A stretch of 64,000 bases of DNA from DATBJG01 sp963790545 (GTDB lineage: Bacteria > Acidobacteriota > Vicinamibacteria > Vicinamibacterales > JAMQPK01), in contig CAWBPA010000022.1 of NCBI GenBank assembly GCA_963790545.1, positions 21,440-85,439 on the forward strand. Reading direction: 5' to 3'. A program made the position numbers and the translations under genes. The notes beneath the pieces were generated by a model, which was not told the DNA's origin, did no database searches, and saw only the letters and a list, made by a program, of their open reading frames with translations. This document shows, in pieces, positions 17,803-26,487 of this stretch. Each line of letters begins with the position of its first letter. The stretch's first letter is position 1.

Positions 17803-18459
17803 TTGGATCGCAACTGGACGAACGGGCACGTCGTCGGGAGGGCAGCGGTGACGGAGTCATCCGGGAATCCGGCTCAGGACCTCGGGCCCGCTGGAAAGGC
17901 GAGGTTTGAGGATCTCACGCTGTCGCATCTCCGGGCGGTGTACCGGCTCGCGGTGAGGCTGGTCGGCGACGTGCCGACGGCTGAGGACCTGACGCAGGAG
18001 ACGTATCTGAAGGCGATGCAGGCCTTTCCCTCACTGCGCGATCACCAGCGCGTCAGACCATGGCTCTTTCAGATCCTCAGTCGCCTGGTCGTGGATCGGC
18101 ACCGCAAGGGCAGCAGGGAGGTGCCAATCGACGAATCGATCGATCTCGATCGGTTCTCCCTCTACGATCGAATTGCCGAGGAAGATCCGTTTCCCTACTC
18201 GCAGAACCTTCACGAGGACTTCCTTGCAGAGTTCCGGGACGAGGACGTCCGGCACGCGTTGCTGTCTATTCCGGAAATCTATCGTGTGCCCCTGGTGCTC
18301 ATATACACGGAGGAGCTGAGCTACCGCGAGCTGGCTGAGCTGTTGGCTTGTCCGATCGGCACAGTCATGTCACGTTTGCACCGGGCCCGAAAGGCCGTCG
18401 AGCACGCGCTCTGGGACTGCGCGCAGCGACGTGGATGGGTGAAGGAGTGGACGCCATGA
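17803..18459 (+). CDS. ECF-type RNA polymerase sigma factor
   Basis: 218 residues. Region 2: 'VYRLAVRLVGDVPTAEDLTQETYLKAMQAF' and 'RPWLFQILSRLVVDRHR'. Region 4: 'YRVPLVLIYTEELSYRELAELLACPIGTVMSRLHRARKAVE'. TTG at 17803 has AGGAGG 7 nt upstream; GTG at 17848 with GGGAGG is an alternative and would remove a poorly conserved tail. It overlaps the anti-sigma gene by the ATGA at 18456-18459. The pair stands directly upstream of arsM, which may be part of its regulon. Confidence 0.9.
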   Translation: MDRNWTNGHVVGRAAVTESSGNPAQDLGPAGKARFEDLTLSHLRAVYRLAVRLVGDVPTAEDLTQETYLKAMQAFPSLRDHQRVRPWLFQILSRLVVDRHRKGSREVPIDESIDLDRFSLYDRIAEEDPFPYSQNLHEDFLAEFRDEDVRHALLSIPEIYRVPLVLIYTEELSYRELAELLACPIGTVMSRLHRARKAVEHALWDCAQRRGWVKEWTP

Positions 18460-18716
18460 GGCGTATGAGTTGCGAGGAGGCAGTCCGCGAGTTTTTCGCC
18501 TATCTTGACCGCGCTTTGTCGGGCGACGCGTTGGAGCTGCTGCAGGCCCACCTGCGGGACTGTCTCGACTGTTGCGATCGGCTTCAGTTCAGCCGCCAGG
18601 TCGACAGCGTGGTGAAGACGCGGCTGGCTGACGGTACCCTGCCCGAGGGCCTCGAAGGTCGCGTTCGGGAGCGCCTGGCGAAGCTCGAGTTCGGCGGCGG
18701 GATGGGTGACTTGTAG
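18456..18716 (+). CDS. zf-HC2 anti-sigma factor
   Basis: 86 residues. Zinc-binding anti-sigma pattern: Cys in 'RRMSCEEAV', then 'LLQAHLRDCLDCCDRL' (H-x3-C-x2-C). No membrane segment, so it is a cytosolic anti-sigma of the redox-sensing (RsrA/ZAS) kind in which thiol oxidation would release the sigma factor (inference). Start overlaps the sigma stop. Confidence 0.88.
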   Translation: MRRMSCEEAVREFFAYLDRALSGDALELLQAHLRDCLDCCDRLQFSRQVDSVVKTRLADGTLPEGLEGRVRERLAKLEFGGGMGDL

Positions 18717-18750
18717 CGTGCGGTTTGAGCCGCATCAGGAGATTCAGACC

Positions 18751-19549
18751 ATGCCGTACTTTGGCGATCAGGACGCGCGGGCGATCATCCGCGACACGTA
18801 CACACAAGTGCGCCTCGGATGGCACGGCCGTGGCCGAGACGTTTTACGCGCAAGACGAGTTGGCAACGGTGCCGACCGAGGCCGTCGCGTTGGCACTCGG
18901 CGTCGGCCATCCGGTGCGACATGCTGCGCTCGAGCCGGGCGAGTTCGTTCTGGATCTGGGCTGTGGGGCCGGGATCGACACACTGCTGGCCGCGATTGGG
19001 GTCGGACCGACCGGCCGTGTCGTCGGCCTCGACATGACGCCCGAGATGGTGGACCGTGCGCGCCGAAACGCCGCGGCCGCCGGGTTTGACCACGTCGAAA
19101 TCCAAGCGGGGCTCATCGAAGATCTCCCACTACCAGATGCATCAGTGGACGTTGTCATCTCGAACGGCGTCCTGAACCTGTCGACGCGCAAAAGCCGAGT
19201 GCTCGCGGAAGCCCTGCGGGTTCTCCGGCCGGGCGGCCGTGTCGCGATCGCGGATCTCGTCCTGACCGATGCGTTGCCCGAGGACGTACTCAAGAGTCCG
19301 GCAGCGCTCGCCGGTTGACTCGCCGGTACACTGGCGGAGCCAGTGCTGCTGAAGAAGTTCTTCAACGTCGGATTCGAGGCAATCGCGATCGTCGCGCAGC
19401 GACCTTTGGGGTTGGCCGACCTGTCGCGGTATCCGCTGTTTGCGCCCGAGTTTCTGGAATTCATGCGCCAGGTGCTGCCCCCGCAGCGCCACCACGAGCT
19501 GGTTCGTTCGATCACGATCACGGCCCACAAGCCGACGGCGCGCGACTGA
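18751..19549 (+). CDS. arsM: Arsenite methyltransferase ArsM-like, in-frame UGA (candidate selenoprotein), one frameshift
   Basis: SAM-dependent methyltransferase of the ArsM group: N-terminal 'DARAIIRDTYTQV', motif I 'VLDLGCGAGIDTLLAA', 'VVGLDMTPEMVDRARRNAA', 'LPDASVDVVISNGVLNLS' and 'LRVLRPGGRVAIADLVLTD'. A frameshift lies near 18808. At 19316-19318 an in-frame TGA replaces the Cys of the family motif GCxAG: sequence reads 'SPAALAG', UGA, 'LAGTLAEPVLLKKFF', then 'GFEAIAIV' to a stop at 19549, giving the usual length of about 265 residues. In ArsM this Cys binds arsenite. A stem-loop starts 11 nt after the UGA. Selenocysteine insertion is inferred; a base error or early stop is the alternative. 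Confidence 0.75.
19329..19345 (+). promoter_or_regulatory. Candidate bacterial SECIS element of arsM
   Basis: CACTGG (19329-19334), loop CGGAG, CCAGTG (19340-19345): a perfect 6-bp stem whose apical loop begins 17 nt after the UGA, with GG at nt 18-19. E. coli fdhF has its loop GG at nt 19-20. Confidence 0.55.
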
Positions 19550-19595
19550 CGTCCCGCGGCCCGACACGTGAACTCTCAGCCCTTGAGGAGGAATT

Positions 19596-20074
19596 ATGAG
19601 GCGAGCCCTGTCCGTCGTGTGCCTGCTCACCGTGGTGACGTCCGCGGCCCCACTGGAGATCGCGCAAGTTCCGCAAGAGGCGAAGAAGCCATCGCCCTCC
19701 CTGTACGATCGGCTCGGCGGTGCGTACCCCATCGCCGCCGTCGTCGATGCGTTCATCGAGCGCCTGCTCGTCAATCAGACGCTGAACGCCAACCCGGCGA
19801 TCGATAAAGCCCGGCAGCAGGTACCGAAGCAGGGACTCAAGTTCCACGTCACGACGCTCGTCTGCGGGGCAACCGGCGGTCCCTGCAAATATGTGGGACG
19901 AGCCATGAAGGCATCCCACGCGCATCTGAACATCACCGAGAAGGAATGGCGAGCAATGCTGGCGGACTTCAAAGCCACCCTTGATGCCTTCAAGGTGCCG
20001 GCCCGGGAGCAGAAAGAGCTCTTCGAGATCGTCGACAGGTACCGAAGGCTGACATCGTGGCGCCGGGCAGGTGA
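19596..20074 (+). CDS. Exported group I truncated haemoglobin-like protein, frameshift near the end
   Basis: About 158 residues. GAGGAGG precedes the ATG; a signal peptide ends 'VTSAAPLEIAQ'. Globin features: 'SLYDRLGGAYPIAAVVDAFIERLL', then 'CKYVGRAMKASHAHLNITEKEW', with the HAHLNI proximal-His motif of trHbN. Such proteins bind O2 or NO. The open frame runs on to 20264 across the convergent kinase, but a +1 shift near 20040 restores the expected 'KADIVAPGR' ending with stop at 20074, so the longer frame is an artefact. Its link to the upstream arsM is only positional. Confidence 0.8.
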
Positions 20075-20116
20075 GGTGCGGGTCGCTTGCGCGGAACGAT
20101 CAGGCGGAAGATCCGG

Positions 20117-22789
20117 CTATGGACGGGCGGGAGCGTTCCCGGCGCGATCCATCGCCGCAGCGAGCGAACCAACCCAATGCATGACGACGTGCAGCTCGCG
20201 CGGCGCAACACGTTGGGTTTCGCTTACCATCACGAACCGCTGGGTATCCGACATCACGTCGTAATTCGGCGAATCGAGGCTGCCCATCGCGAAGTTCCCG
20301 CGGAAGATCACTCTGGGGGTGCTGACACGGGCCGTGGCAGGATCGACGCTGGCTCCCATCACTTGATCGCCGATCCGAAAAAAGAGTTCGCGTCCGCTGG
20401 AAGCCCAAACGGGTTCGGTCCCACCAGTGGTTGAAACCCTCTGGAAGCGGACAGGTCCCAAGTAGGATCGGACGTACACTTCGTTCTGCCCGGATTCGTT
20501 CGACACGTACGCGACGAGTCGACCGTCCGGCGAAAATCGAGGTGTCGTCTCGTCGAACATACCTGCCAGGAACGGCTGCGGTTTTCGGTTGCCCATCGTC
20601 AGCATCCAGATATCACGCCCCGCGGTCGGATGCCGTTCGACAAACGCGAGCGTGACCCCGTCCGGCGACCACGACCCAGGTACCTGCGTCAGTTCGCTCG
20701 GTGCCAACCTTTCCGGCGGCGACGCGCTTCCGAGTTCGGCCCGAAAAATGTTCAAAGGACCGGCTCGGTTGGAACTGAACACGACGTGCCGGCCATCCGG
20801 AGCCCACACAGGAAACGAGTTGCTCCCGTCGTGGGTGACCTGAGTAAACAGGCCCTGAGCGAGGTTGTACAGCCACAGCGACTCGCTGGGCCCGCCGACG
20901 GTCACAAGTAACTGGCGGCCATCAGGGGACAGGCGTGGGGCAACGTAAGGGCGCACGGGAGCAGCAAGTGGAATCACAGCACCAGACCGATCCACAGCCA
21001 CCACCTGGCGTTCGGCGTCGCTGAAGCTCCCAGCAATGTAAACGAGATTACCTGAGCCGGAGACGCTGACCTGGGCCGCTCCGTCGGACGATTGCAATAG
21101 ATTGTCCAGGATTGGTTGGGGTCTCCCGGTCACCCTGAGGGTCGACAGATCAAATGGGACTGCCAGCAGATTGCCGTTCCGTGCGTACACAAGATGTCCG
21201 CTCTTCACGAAACGCGGATTCGTTCCTCCCTCGACCAGGACACGCCGGGCACCGGTTGAGAGTGATTGCGCAACGATCTGGGCATCGTCCCAACTGCCAA
21301 CTTTCCCGACTGTAAACAGCACCGTGTCGCCGTCGGGCAATAACTCCGGCCAGCGGTGACTGAATTCGCCAGCCGGGGCATCCAAGGTCGTGGCACGTGT
21401 CGGTGTACCGCCAGCTGCGGACACCTGCGACAGGCCGGAGCCGCTGGTTGGCGCAAAGACGATCACGTCTCGAGGTCCCCACGTGGCACCAAACCCGATG
21501 GGCGCATCACACAGGGTGACCGGAATCCCGCCGCCCACGGGCACCTTTTTCAGCTTTCCTTCCGAAAAGAATCCGATCCAATGACTGTCTGGGGAGAAAA
21601 ACGGGCTGATCGCGTCCTCGGTCCCTGCAAGAGGCGAAACGTCGAGGCTGTGCATCGCTTTGACAAAGAGTCGAGGTCGACCACCGGTGCGAGCGACGAA
21701 GACTACCTGAGTCCCGTCTGGCGATATTGCGGCAGAAGGGAAATCCAGGTTGGCGAGCTCCGTGTTCGCCGGCAGAGATACCGCGAACTGCACGACCGGT
21801 AAAGGGGCTTCCCGGGTCCTGACCTGCATCATGGCGGCGGCGACGAGTGCTCCGACTGCGCTCCCAACCCCAAAAATTGTGATTGCGCGCGCGCCGATTC
21901 TTCGGTGGAACGATTGCGTCGTGTCGCTCGCGGTGCCGACCGGAGCAGCGAGGGCATCTTCGATCTCGAGTCGCGCGTCGCCGAGATCGCGCAGGCGTCG
22001 CGGCAAATCCTTCTCGAGGCACCGTTTCAAGAGCCTGCGGAGGTTGGGGGGAGTCGCTTTCGGAAGCAGATCCCAGTTTGGGTCGCGTTCCAAAATATTG
22101 GTGATCGTGTCCACGGCCGACTCGCCTTCGAATGCGCGTCGATTGGTGAGCATCTCGAAAACGACGCAGCCAAAGGCCCACACGTCCGTCCGTTTATCGA
22201 TCGGACGACCGCGGGCTTGTTCAGGGCTCATGTATGCGGCCGTTCCGACGATGACACCAGTCTGCGTGTCGGTCGCTGTCTTCGAGAGACCCGCGCTCGA
22301 ATCCTCTGCACGCAGTGTCTTGGCGAGACCGAAATCCAGCACTTTCACAACGCCGTCGGACGTTATCTTGATGTTGTTGGGCTTCAGATCGCGATGAATG
22401 ATGCTCTTCTCATGCGCCGATTCGAGTGCCAGAGCAATCTGGCTCGCGACGCGTAAAGTCTCGGTAATGGAAAGTTGGCCCCCATCGAGCCGCTCGCCGA
22501 GGGTCTCTCCACCGACCAGCTCCATCACGAGAAACCAGAAGGAGTCGCTCTCTTCCAACTGGTGGACAGCTGCGATGTGCGGATGGGAGAGCGAGGCGAC
22601 GATCTCAGCTTCTCGCCGGAATCGTCGAATGTATTCGGGATCGCGCCCTAGATGCGGATGCACAATTTTAAGCGCGACTTCCCGGCCCAGTCTCGTATCC
22701 CGGGCGCGATAGACGCGGCCCATACCCCCGGCGCCGAGCTCCCCGAGGATCTCGTAGGTACCGAGGCGAGTGCCCTCGCGGATTTCCAT
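20117..22789 (-). CDS. Ser/Thr protein kinase with C-terminal PD40 beta-propeller
   Basis: 890 residues, intact. Kinase domain at residues 10-285: 'GELGAGGMGRVYRARD' (P-loop), 'VALKIV' (Lys), 'IIHRDLKPNNIKI' (catalytic loop), 'VLDFGLAK' (DFG), 'AYMSPEQARG'. One TM segment near 305-325 ('AITIFGVGSAVGALVAAAMM') leads to a periplasmic propeller of TolB/PD40 repeats, each with 'SPDG' turns ('AAISPDGTQVVFVA', 'PVWAPDGRHVVFSSNRAG', 'PRFSPDGRLVAYVSN'). This is the receptor-kinase layout typical of Acidobacteriota. It lies 28 bp downstream of the HMA lipoprotein gene and may be cotranscribed with it. Confidence 0.95.
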   Translation of the reverse strand: MEIREGTRLGTYEILGELGAGGMGRVYRARDTRLGREVALKIVHPHLGRDPEYIRRFRREAEIVASLSHPHIAAVHQLEESDSFWFLVMELVGGETLGERLDGGQLSITETLRVASQIALALESAHEKSIIHRDLKPNNIKITSDGVVKVLDFGLAKTLRAEDSSAGLSKTATDTQTGVIVGTAAYMSPEQARGRPIDKRTDVWAFGCVVFEMLTNRRAFEGESAVDTITNILERDPNWDLLPKATPPNLRRLLKRCLEKDLPRRLRDLGDARLEIEDALAAPVGTASDTTQSFHRRIGARAITIFGVGSAVGALVAAAMMQVRTREAPLPVVQFAVSLPANTELANLDFPSAAISPDGTQVVFVARTGGRPRLFVKAMHSLDVSPLAGTEDAISPFFSPDSHWIGFFSEGKLKKVPVGGGIPVTLCDAPIGFGATWGPRDVIVFAPTSGSGLSQVSAAGGTPTRATTLDAPAGEFSHRWPELLPDGDTVLFTVGKVGSWDDAQIVAQSLSTGARRVLVEGGTNPRFVKSGHLVYARNGNLLAVPFDLSTLRVTGRPQPILDNLLQSSDGAAQVSVSGSGNLVYIAGSFSDAERQVVAVDRSGAVIPLAAPVRPYVAPRLSPDGRQLLVTVGGPSESLWLYNLAQGLFTQVTHDGSNSFPVWAPDGRHVVFSSNRAGPLNIFRAELGSASPPERLAPSELTQVPGSWSPDGVTLAFVERHPTAGRDIWMLTMGNRKPQPFLAGMFDETTPRFSPDGRLVAYVSNESGQNEVYVRSYLGPVRFQRVSTTGGTEPVWASSGRELFFRIGDQVMGASVDPATARVSTPRVIFRGNFAMGSLDSPNYDVMSDTQRFVMVSETQRVAPRELHVVMHWVGSLAAAMDRAGNAPARP

Positions 22790-22817
22790 GGCTGTTCGGT
22801 GAGATTATCGTTCAGCC

Positions 22818-23171
22818 TCACGGCGACGAGGGCTGTTTGACGGCAGCGTGATACGTGATGGAATCAGAAGGGCCTTTCGCCTGGTTGACGGCCCCGATCA
22901 GTGCATCCACCGTTGTTTGGCGCGGGTCGTAGATCACGATCGCTTCGTGGCCCTCGAGCGTGACCTTCGCACGCGAGACCCCTTTCACGGCGAGCAGTGC
23001 GGACCGCACTGCGCTGAGACAGCCCTCTCAGATCATGCCATCAACGGTCAGTGTCACAGTCGAGCCGCGCCCCTGTGGCGGCTCTGGTTGTGGGTGCTCG
23101 CTTCGGCAACCGACGAGGGTCGCGAAGCCGATTGCCGCGAACAGTTCACGTCTGTTCATCAGTGTCGTCAT
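22818..23171 (-). CDS. HMA-domain lipoprotein with UxxC motif (candidate selenoprotein)
   Basis: 117 residues in one uninterrupted frame except a TGA at 23028-23030 (codon 48). The N-terminus MTTLMNRRELFAAIG then 'FATLVGC' is a lipoprotein signal with a twin-arginine pair. The rest is a heavy-metal-associated domain: 'STVTLTVDGMI', UGA, 'EGC', 'VRSALLAVKGVSRAKVTLEG', 'EAIVIYDPRQTTVDALIGAV'. The family motif is GMxCxxC, so UGA stands exactly at the first metal-binding Cys. AGAGGAA precedes the ATG, 10 bp after the peroxiredoxin stop. A 7-bp stem with a GGUCC loop follows the UGA. Probable metal or metalloid binding in the cell envelope. Confidence 0.82.
22994..23012 (-). promoter_or_regulatory. 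Candidate bacterial SECIS element of the HMA gene
   Basis: On the minus strand GCAGTGC, loop GGTCC, GCACTGC: a perfect 7-bp stem. The apical loop starts 23 nt after the UGA and opens with GG, meeting the bacterial SECIS rule (loop 16-37 nt downstream, G within its first two bases). Confidence 0.7.
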
Positions 23172-23181
23172 ATTTCCTCTG

Positions 23182-23787
23182 CTACCTTAAGTGGCGTCTC
23201 GGAATGCCGAGCTCGGCAAGCTTTGCTGCGATGGCATTCCCGTGGGTCGCGGGACTCACCAGCTTATCGACGTCGAGGATACGGCCGTCGGCGCCAATGT
23301 AGAAAGTCCATCGGGATGGAAACGGCTGATCCGCATCGACCACGCCGTAGGCCATCGCGACGCTTTTATCGGGATCGCTCAGGAGCGGATAGTCGATGCC
23401 AAGCGATTGCGCGAAGGCCTCGTTCGTGTCCGGCGTGTCGACGCTGACTGAAAAATACGCCACTTCAAAGGAGCGGATGTCGTCGCCACTCTCACGGAGT
23501 GACCGGCACTGCGCTGTTCAAGGCCCGGTAAAGGCCTTGACGAACCATGCGAGCACGACCGCCTGCTTCCCCCGATAGCTCGCAAGACTATACGTTTTGC
23601 CGTCGGAGCCCTGCAGGGAGAATTGAGGTGCCAGGTCCCCCACACTGAGCTGGACCGGCGAACTCGTGCGAGTCTCTCCGTTACTCCCCGCGTCGGACAC
23701 GGATACGTTCCCATCTCGGCAAGAAACGACCATCGTGGAGACGAAGAGGACGCACACTGCGCCAACAAGTCTTTCCAAGCAGGCCAT
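23182..23787 (-). CDS. Peroxiredoxin lipoprotein with Sec at the peroxidatic position (candidate selenoprotein)
   Basis: About 201 residues read through one TGA (23518-23520). Lipoprotein signal MACLERLVGAVCVLF with lipobox 'MVVSC', then a thioredoxin-fold AhpC/TSA domain: 'LSVGDLAPQFSLQGSDGKTYSL', 'AVVLAWFVKAFTGP', UGA, 'TAQCRSLRESG', 'VAYFSVSVDTPDTNEAFAQSLG', 'YPLLSDPDKSVAMAYGV' and 'RWTFYIGADGRIL'. In Cys homologues this position reads TPGCTxEC, so UGA replaces the peroxidatic Cys and gives UxxC, a known form of selenocysteine peroxiredoxins. The frame is open on both sides to the family's normal length. ATG at 23805 is an alternative start. Confidence 0.8.
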
Positions 23788-23848
23788 TGCGGCTGAGCAT
23801 ATCATCGCCGAATGCAATCCGATCACCGAATGCCCGCGTTTTCGGCGT

Positions 23849-24814
23849 TCACGCCATCGTGACGATGATCTTGCCCTTATGATCGCCTCTGCCAAAGAGA
23901 CGAAAGGCTTCAGGCAGATCGGCCAGCATGTACGGCCCGTCTATGACCGGTTGCAGTTTGCCGGCTTCGAACAACTCATTCATGTAGGCGAGATCCTTGT
24001 TGGGCCTCAAGCCAACCAGGCGCACGTGCTTTTTGGACAGCCGCGATATCACGGGACCGAGGACCAGGGCCTGCAGCAGGCGCGGGATGCTGCCGCCGAC
24101 GGTGACATAGGTGCCGTTGAGATTCAGTGCCCGTGCGTAGGCAAACGGCGACCGGTTGGTCTTCACATCAAGGATCAGGTCATAGCCTTTGCCACCTTCG
24201 GTGAAGTCTTCCTTGAGGTAATCAATGACGTGGTCCGCGCCCATGGCACGCAACATGTCCAGTTTGCCGGGCTTGTCGACCACGGTCACCTCAACGCCGT
24301 AGAGTTTGGCTATCTGCAAGGCAAACGTACCAACGCCCCCGCCTGCCCCGTTCAAGAGCACCTTCTGGCCGGACTGAATCCGGCCCGCATCAATGAGTCC
24401 CTGCACCGCCAGCATGCCGGCTTGCGGGATGGCGGCAGCTTGCTCGAAGGTCATCCCGGAGGGTTTGTGCGCGAGGCCCGCTTCCGGCGCACAGACATAT
24501 TCGGCAAACGCGCCGAAACCGTTCATGCACAAATCGCCGTAGACCTCATCACCCGGCTGGAAGGCTTTGACACCTACGCCCACGGTTTCAACACGCCCGG
24601 CGATATCACCGCCAAGGATACGCACCTTCGGCGTGAAGAGACCGCTGAACATGCGATTGACCGGCGCTCCCCGCAGCAATCCCCAGTCCCAATCGTTGAC
24701 GGACGCGGCAAGCACTCGAACCAGGACATGATCGGCTTTGGGCGTGGGTTTTGCCACGTCTCTCAGTTCCAGGACGTCGGGTGTCCCGTAGCTGTCCATT
24801 ACGACTGCCTTCAT
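23849..24814 (-). CDS. Zinc-independent MDR-family NAD(P)-dependent oxidoreductase (quinone reductase type)
   Basis: 321 residues. GroES-like domain ('VLVRVLAASVNDWDW', 'LGGDIAGRVETVGVGVKAFQPGDEVYGD'), then a Rossmann domain with 'VLLNGAGGGVGTFALQIAKLYG' and 'HVIDYLKEDF'. Zinc ligands are absent. The ending 'GDHKGKIIVTM' is typical of the group that reduces quinones or enones. Start at 24814 (MKAVVMDSYG) fits the family. It lies upstream of the peroxiredoxin on the same strand with a 61-bp gap. Confidence 0.9.
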   Translation of the reverse strand: MKAVVMDSYGTPDVLELRDVAKPTPKADHVLVRVLAASVNDWDWGLLRGAPVNRMFSGLFTPKVRILGGDIAGRVETVGVGVKAFQPGDEVYGDLCMNGFGAFAEYVCAPEAGLAHKPSGMTFEQAAAIPQAGMLAVQGLIDAGRIQSGQKVLLNGAGGGVGTFALQIAKLYGVEVTVVDKPGKLDMLRAMGADHVIDYLKEDFTEGGKGYDLILDVKTNRSPFAYARALNLNGTYVTVGGSIPRLLQALVLGPVISRLSKKHVRLVGLRPNKDLAYMNELFEAGKLQPVIDGPYMLADLPEAFRLFGRGDHKGKIIVTMA

Positions 24815-24835
24815 GCGTGCGTGCCGATGGTGCAA

Positions 24836-24924
24836 AACTTACCAGATTTTGGACTTCTAAGTTTTCACTTCTAACTTTTCAATTGTTGGCTAATATTCCC
24901 GGCGAGACATCATTGGAGGGGCAT
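24836..24924. promoter_or_regulatory. AT-rich divergent promoter region with direct repeat
   Basis: The gap between the divergent oxidoreductase and esterase genes is markedly AT-rich. 'acttctaa' followed by a T-rich run occurs twice in tandem at about 24853-24881, and 'taatat' at 24892-24897 could be a -10 box for the esterase. No clear -35 partner. Confidence 0.35.
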
Positions 24925-26368
24925 ATGACGAAGGCACGCCTGTCAACCTTGGTGCTGCTGCTCGTGGCGTCGAGTCCGGCCGTCGCCAGGGCCGATGTGG
25001 GATTGCTGCGCAGCTCTCAGGCTCTCGACGAGGCGCGTGGCTACTGCCTCGATATCGCGGGCTTCGGCGCGACGCTTCGTCTCGATGATCCGCTCCAGGC
25101 GCACACCTGCAAATACGGAAGCCAACTCGACGATCAGCAGTTCGAGCCGATCGCGAACGGTGCCATCAAGGCCAGCCTTTACGATCGCTGCCTGGCCGCC
25201 ACCTCACTCGAGCCCGGCGCCAGGCTGGTCGTTCGCGCGTGCACGTCGGCGCCCCCCCAGCGCTGGACCTTTATATGGGGGCGGCTGAGCCCGGACTCGC
25301 GGCGCGATCTGTGCGTCTCGCTCGCAAACGCCAAGGGTGAGATCGCGGGTACGCCGGCACTCATCACGCCGGTCTACCGACGCCGCGATGTAACCTTGGA
25401 GCGTTGTGACGACACCGAGCAGGCACGGCAGTCATTCCGTTGGTCGCAGCCCGATGAACGCGGGCCGAGCAGCGCCAACGTCGTGCGCAACAGCATGCCC
25501 GCTGACGTGGCGAAGCAGCTCGCCTCGTTCGGGACCGAGTTCGACGGTGAGATTGCTGGCCAAACGGCAAAGATCTATGCGTCGCAGCTTCGCGTCTACG
25601 AACCAGGTGAAATCAAGGTCACGAAGAATCTCGCCTACGGCCCGCACGAGAGGCAACAGGTCGACATTCACACCGCGACGGTGCGGAGGTCCGATCGTCC
25701 CATGCCCGTGGTTGTCGTGTTTCACGGTGGGGGTCTCATCGGAGGCAGCCGCACGGCGACGACGAACGTCGCAGACTACTTCGCGAGCCTGGGTTACGTC
25801 GGCGTCAACGGCGGCTATCGTCTCGCTCCGGATTCGAAGTGGCCAGAGGGGGCGCGCGATGTCGGCGCCGCCGTGACCTGGCTGAAGAGCCACGCAGCCG
25901 AGTACCGGTGGCGATCCCGAGCAGATCTTCGTCGTTGGTCTCTCGACCGGCGCGTACCATGCCGCCACCTACGTCTTCAGACCGGAGCTGCTGCTCGCGG
26001 GCACCGCGCGTGCCGCGGGAGCCATTCTCCTGTCCGGCCCCTACTCCTTCGATTTTGCGTCACCGTCGAAGGGCGAGCTGGTGTATTTCGGCGAGGACCC
26101 GAAGCGATGGCCGGAAATGGTGATTCCCGGTCATGTCACCCGCGCCGACATTCCGGTGCTCTTCACGACCGCGGAATGGGACAACGCCCGGTATCTGTGG
26201 CCGCAAGCGGCGGTGTACAGAGAGCTGGTCGAAAAGCACGGAGCGCGACCACGTTACAAGCAGAGTCCCGGACACAATCATTCCTCGCAACTGTTGTCGA
26301 TCGGCACGACCGACGCGAGCGTCTCAAGCGAGCTGGTGGACTTCATCGAACGCACAGTGCGCCGCTGA
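24925..26368 (+). CDS. Exported esterase with N-terminal ricin-like domain, one frameshift
   Basis: About 480 residues joined. GGAGGGG precedes the ATG; signal peptide ends 'AVARADV'. Residues 35-175 resemble a beta-trefoil lectin, with repeated Cys-containing units and a QRWTF turn ('CLDIAGFG', 'CLAATSLEPGARLVVRAC', 'PPQRWTFIWG'). Then an alpha/beta hydrolase: 'VVVVFHGGGLIGGSR' (oxyanion HGGG), 'SLGYVGVNGGYRLAPDSKWPEG', a frame break near 25906, then 'GDPEQIFVVGLSTGAYHAA' (GxSxG nucleophile) and 'PGHNHSSQLLSIG' (catalytic His). It may act on carbohydrate esters bound by the trefoil (inference). Confidence 0.83.
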
Positions 26369-26375
26369 TGACGAG

Positions 26376-26400
26376 AGCTGCCTTCTGACCTGAGGCAGCT
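26376..26400 (+). terminator. Hairpin after the esterase gene
   Basis: AGCTGCC (26376-26382) pairs with GGCAGCT (26394-26400) around an 11-nt loop, 8 bp past the stop. There is no T tract, so intrinsic termination is uncertain. Confidence 0.35.
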
Positions 26401-26448
26401 GCACCTCCCGCCTGCCTCCATCAATCGAAGCGCCTGGCCTCAGGTCAC

Positions 26449-26477
26449 TTGACATACATAGAGCTACAATGTATAAG
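26449..26477 (+). promoter_or_regulatory. PadR promoter with overlapping operator
   Basis: TTGACA (26449-26454), 17-nt spacer, TATAAG (26472-26477), then ATG at 26488, so the mRNA is probably leaderless. An inverted repeat ATACAT-N9-ATGTAT (26454-26474) covers the spacer and -10 box, matching the ATGT/ACAT half-sites known for PadR regulators; autorepression is likely. Confidence 0.8.
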
Positions 26478-26487
26478 ACTTCTACGT

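Noticed and set aside
20075..20264. C-terminal extension of the truncated haemoglobin into the kinase gene
   Set aside because: It overlaps the end of an intact convergent gene, and a one-base shift near 20040 restores the normal globin ending.
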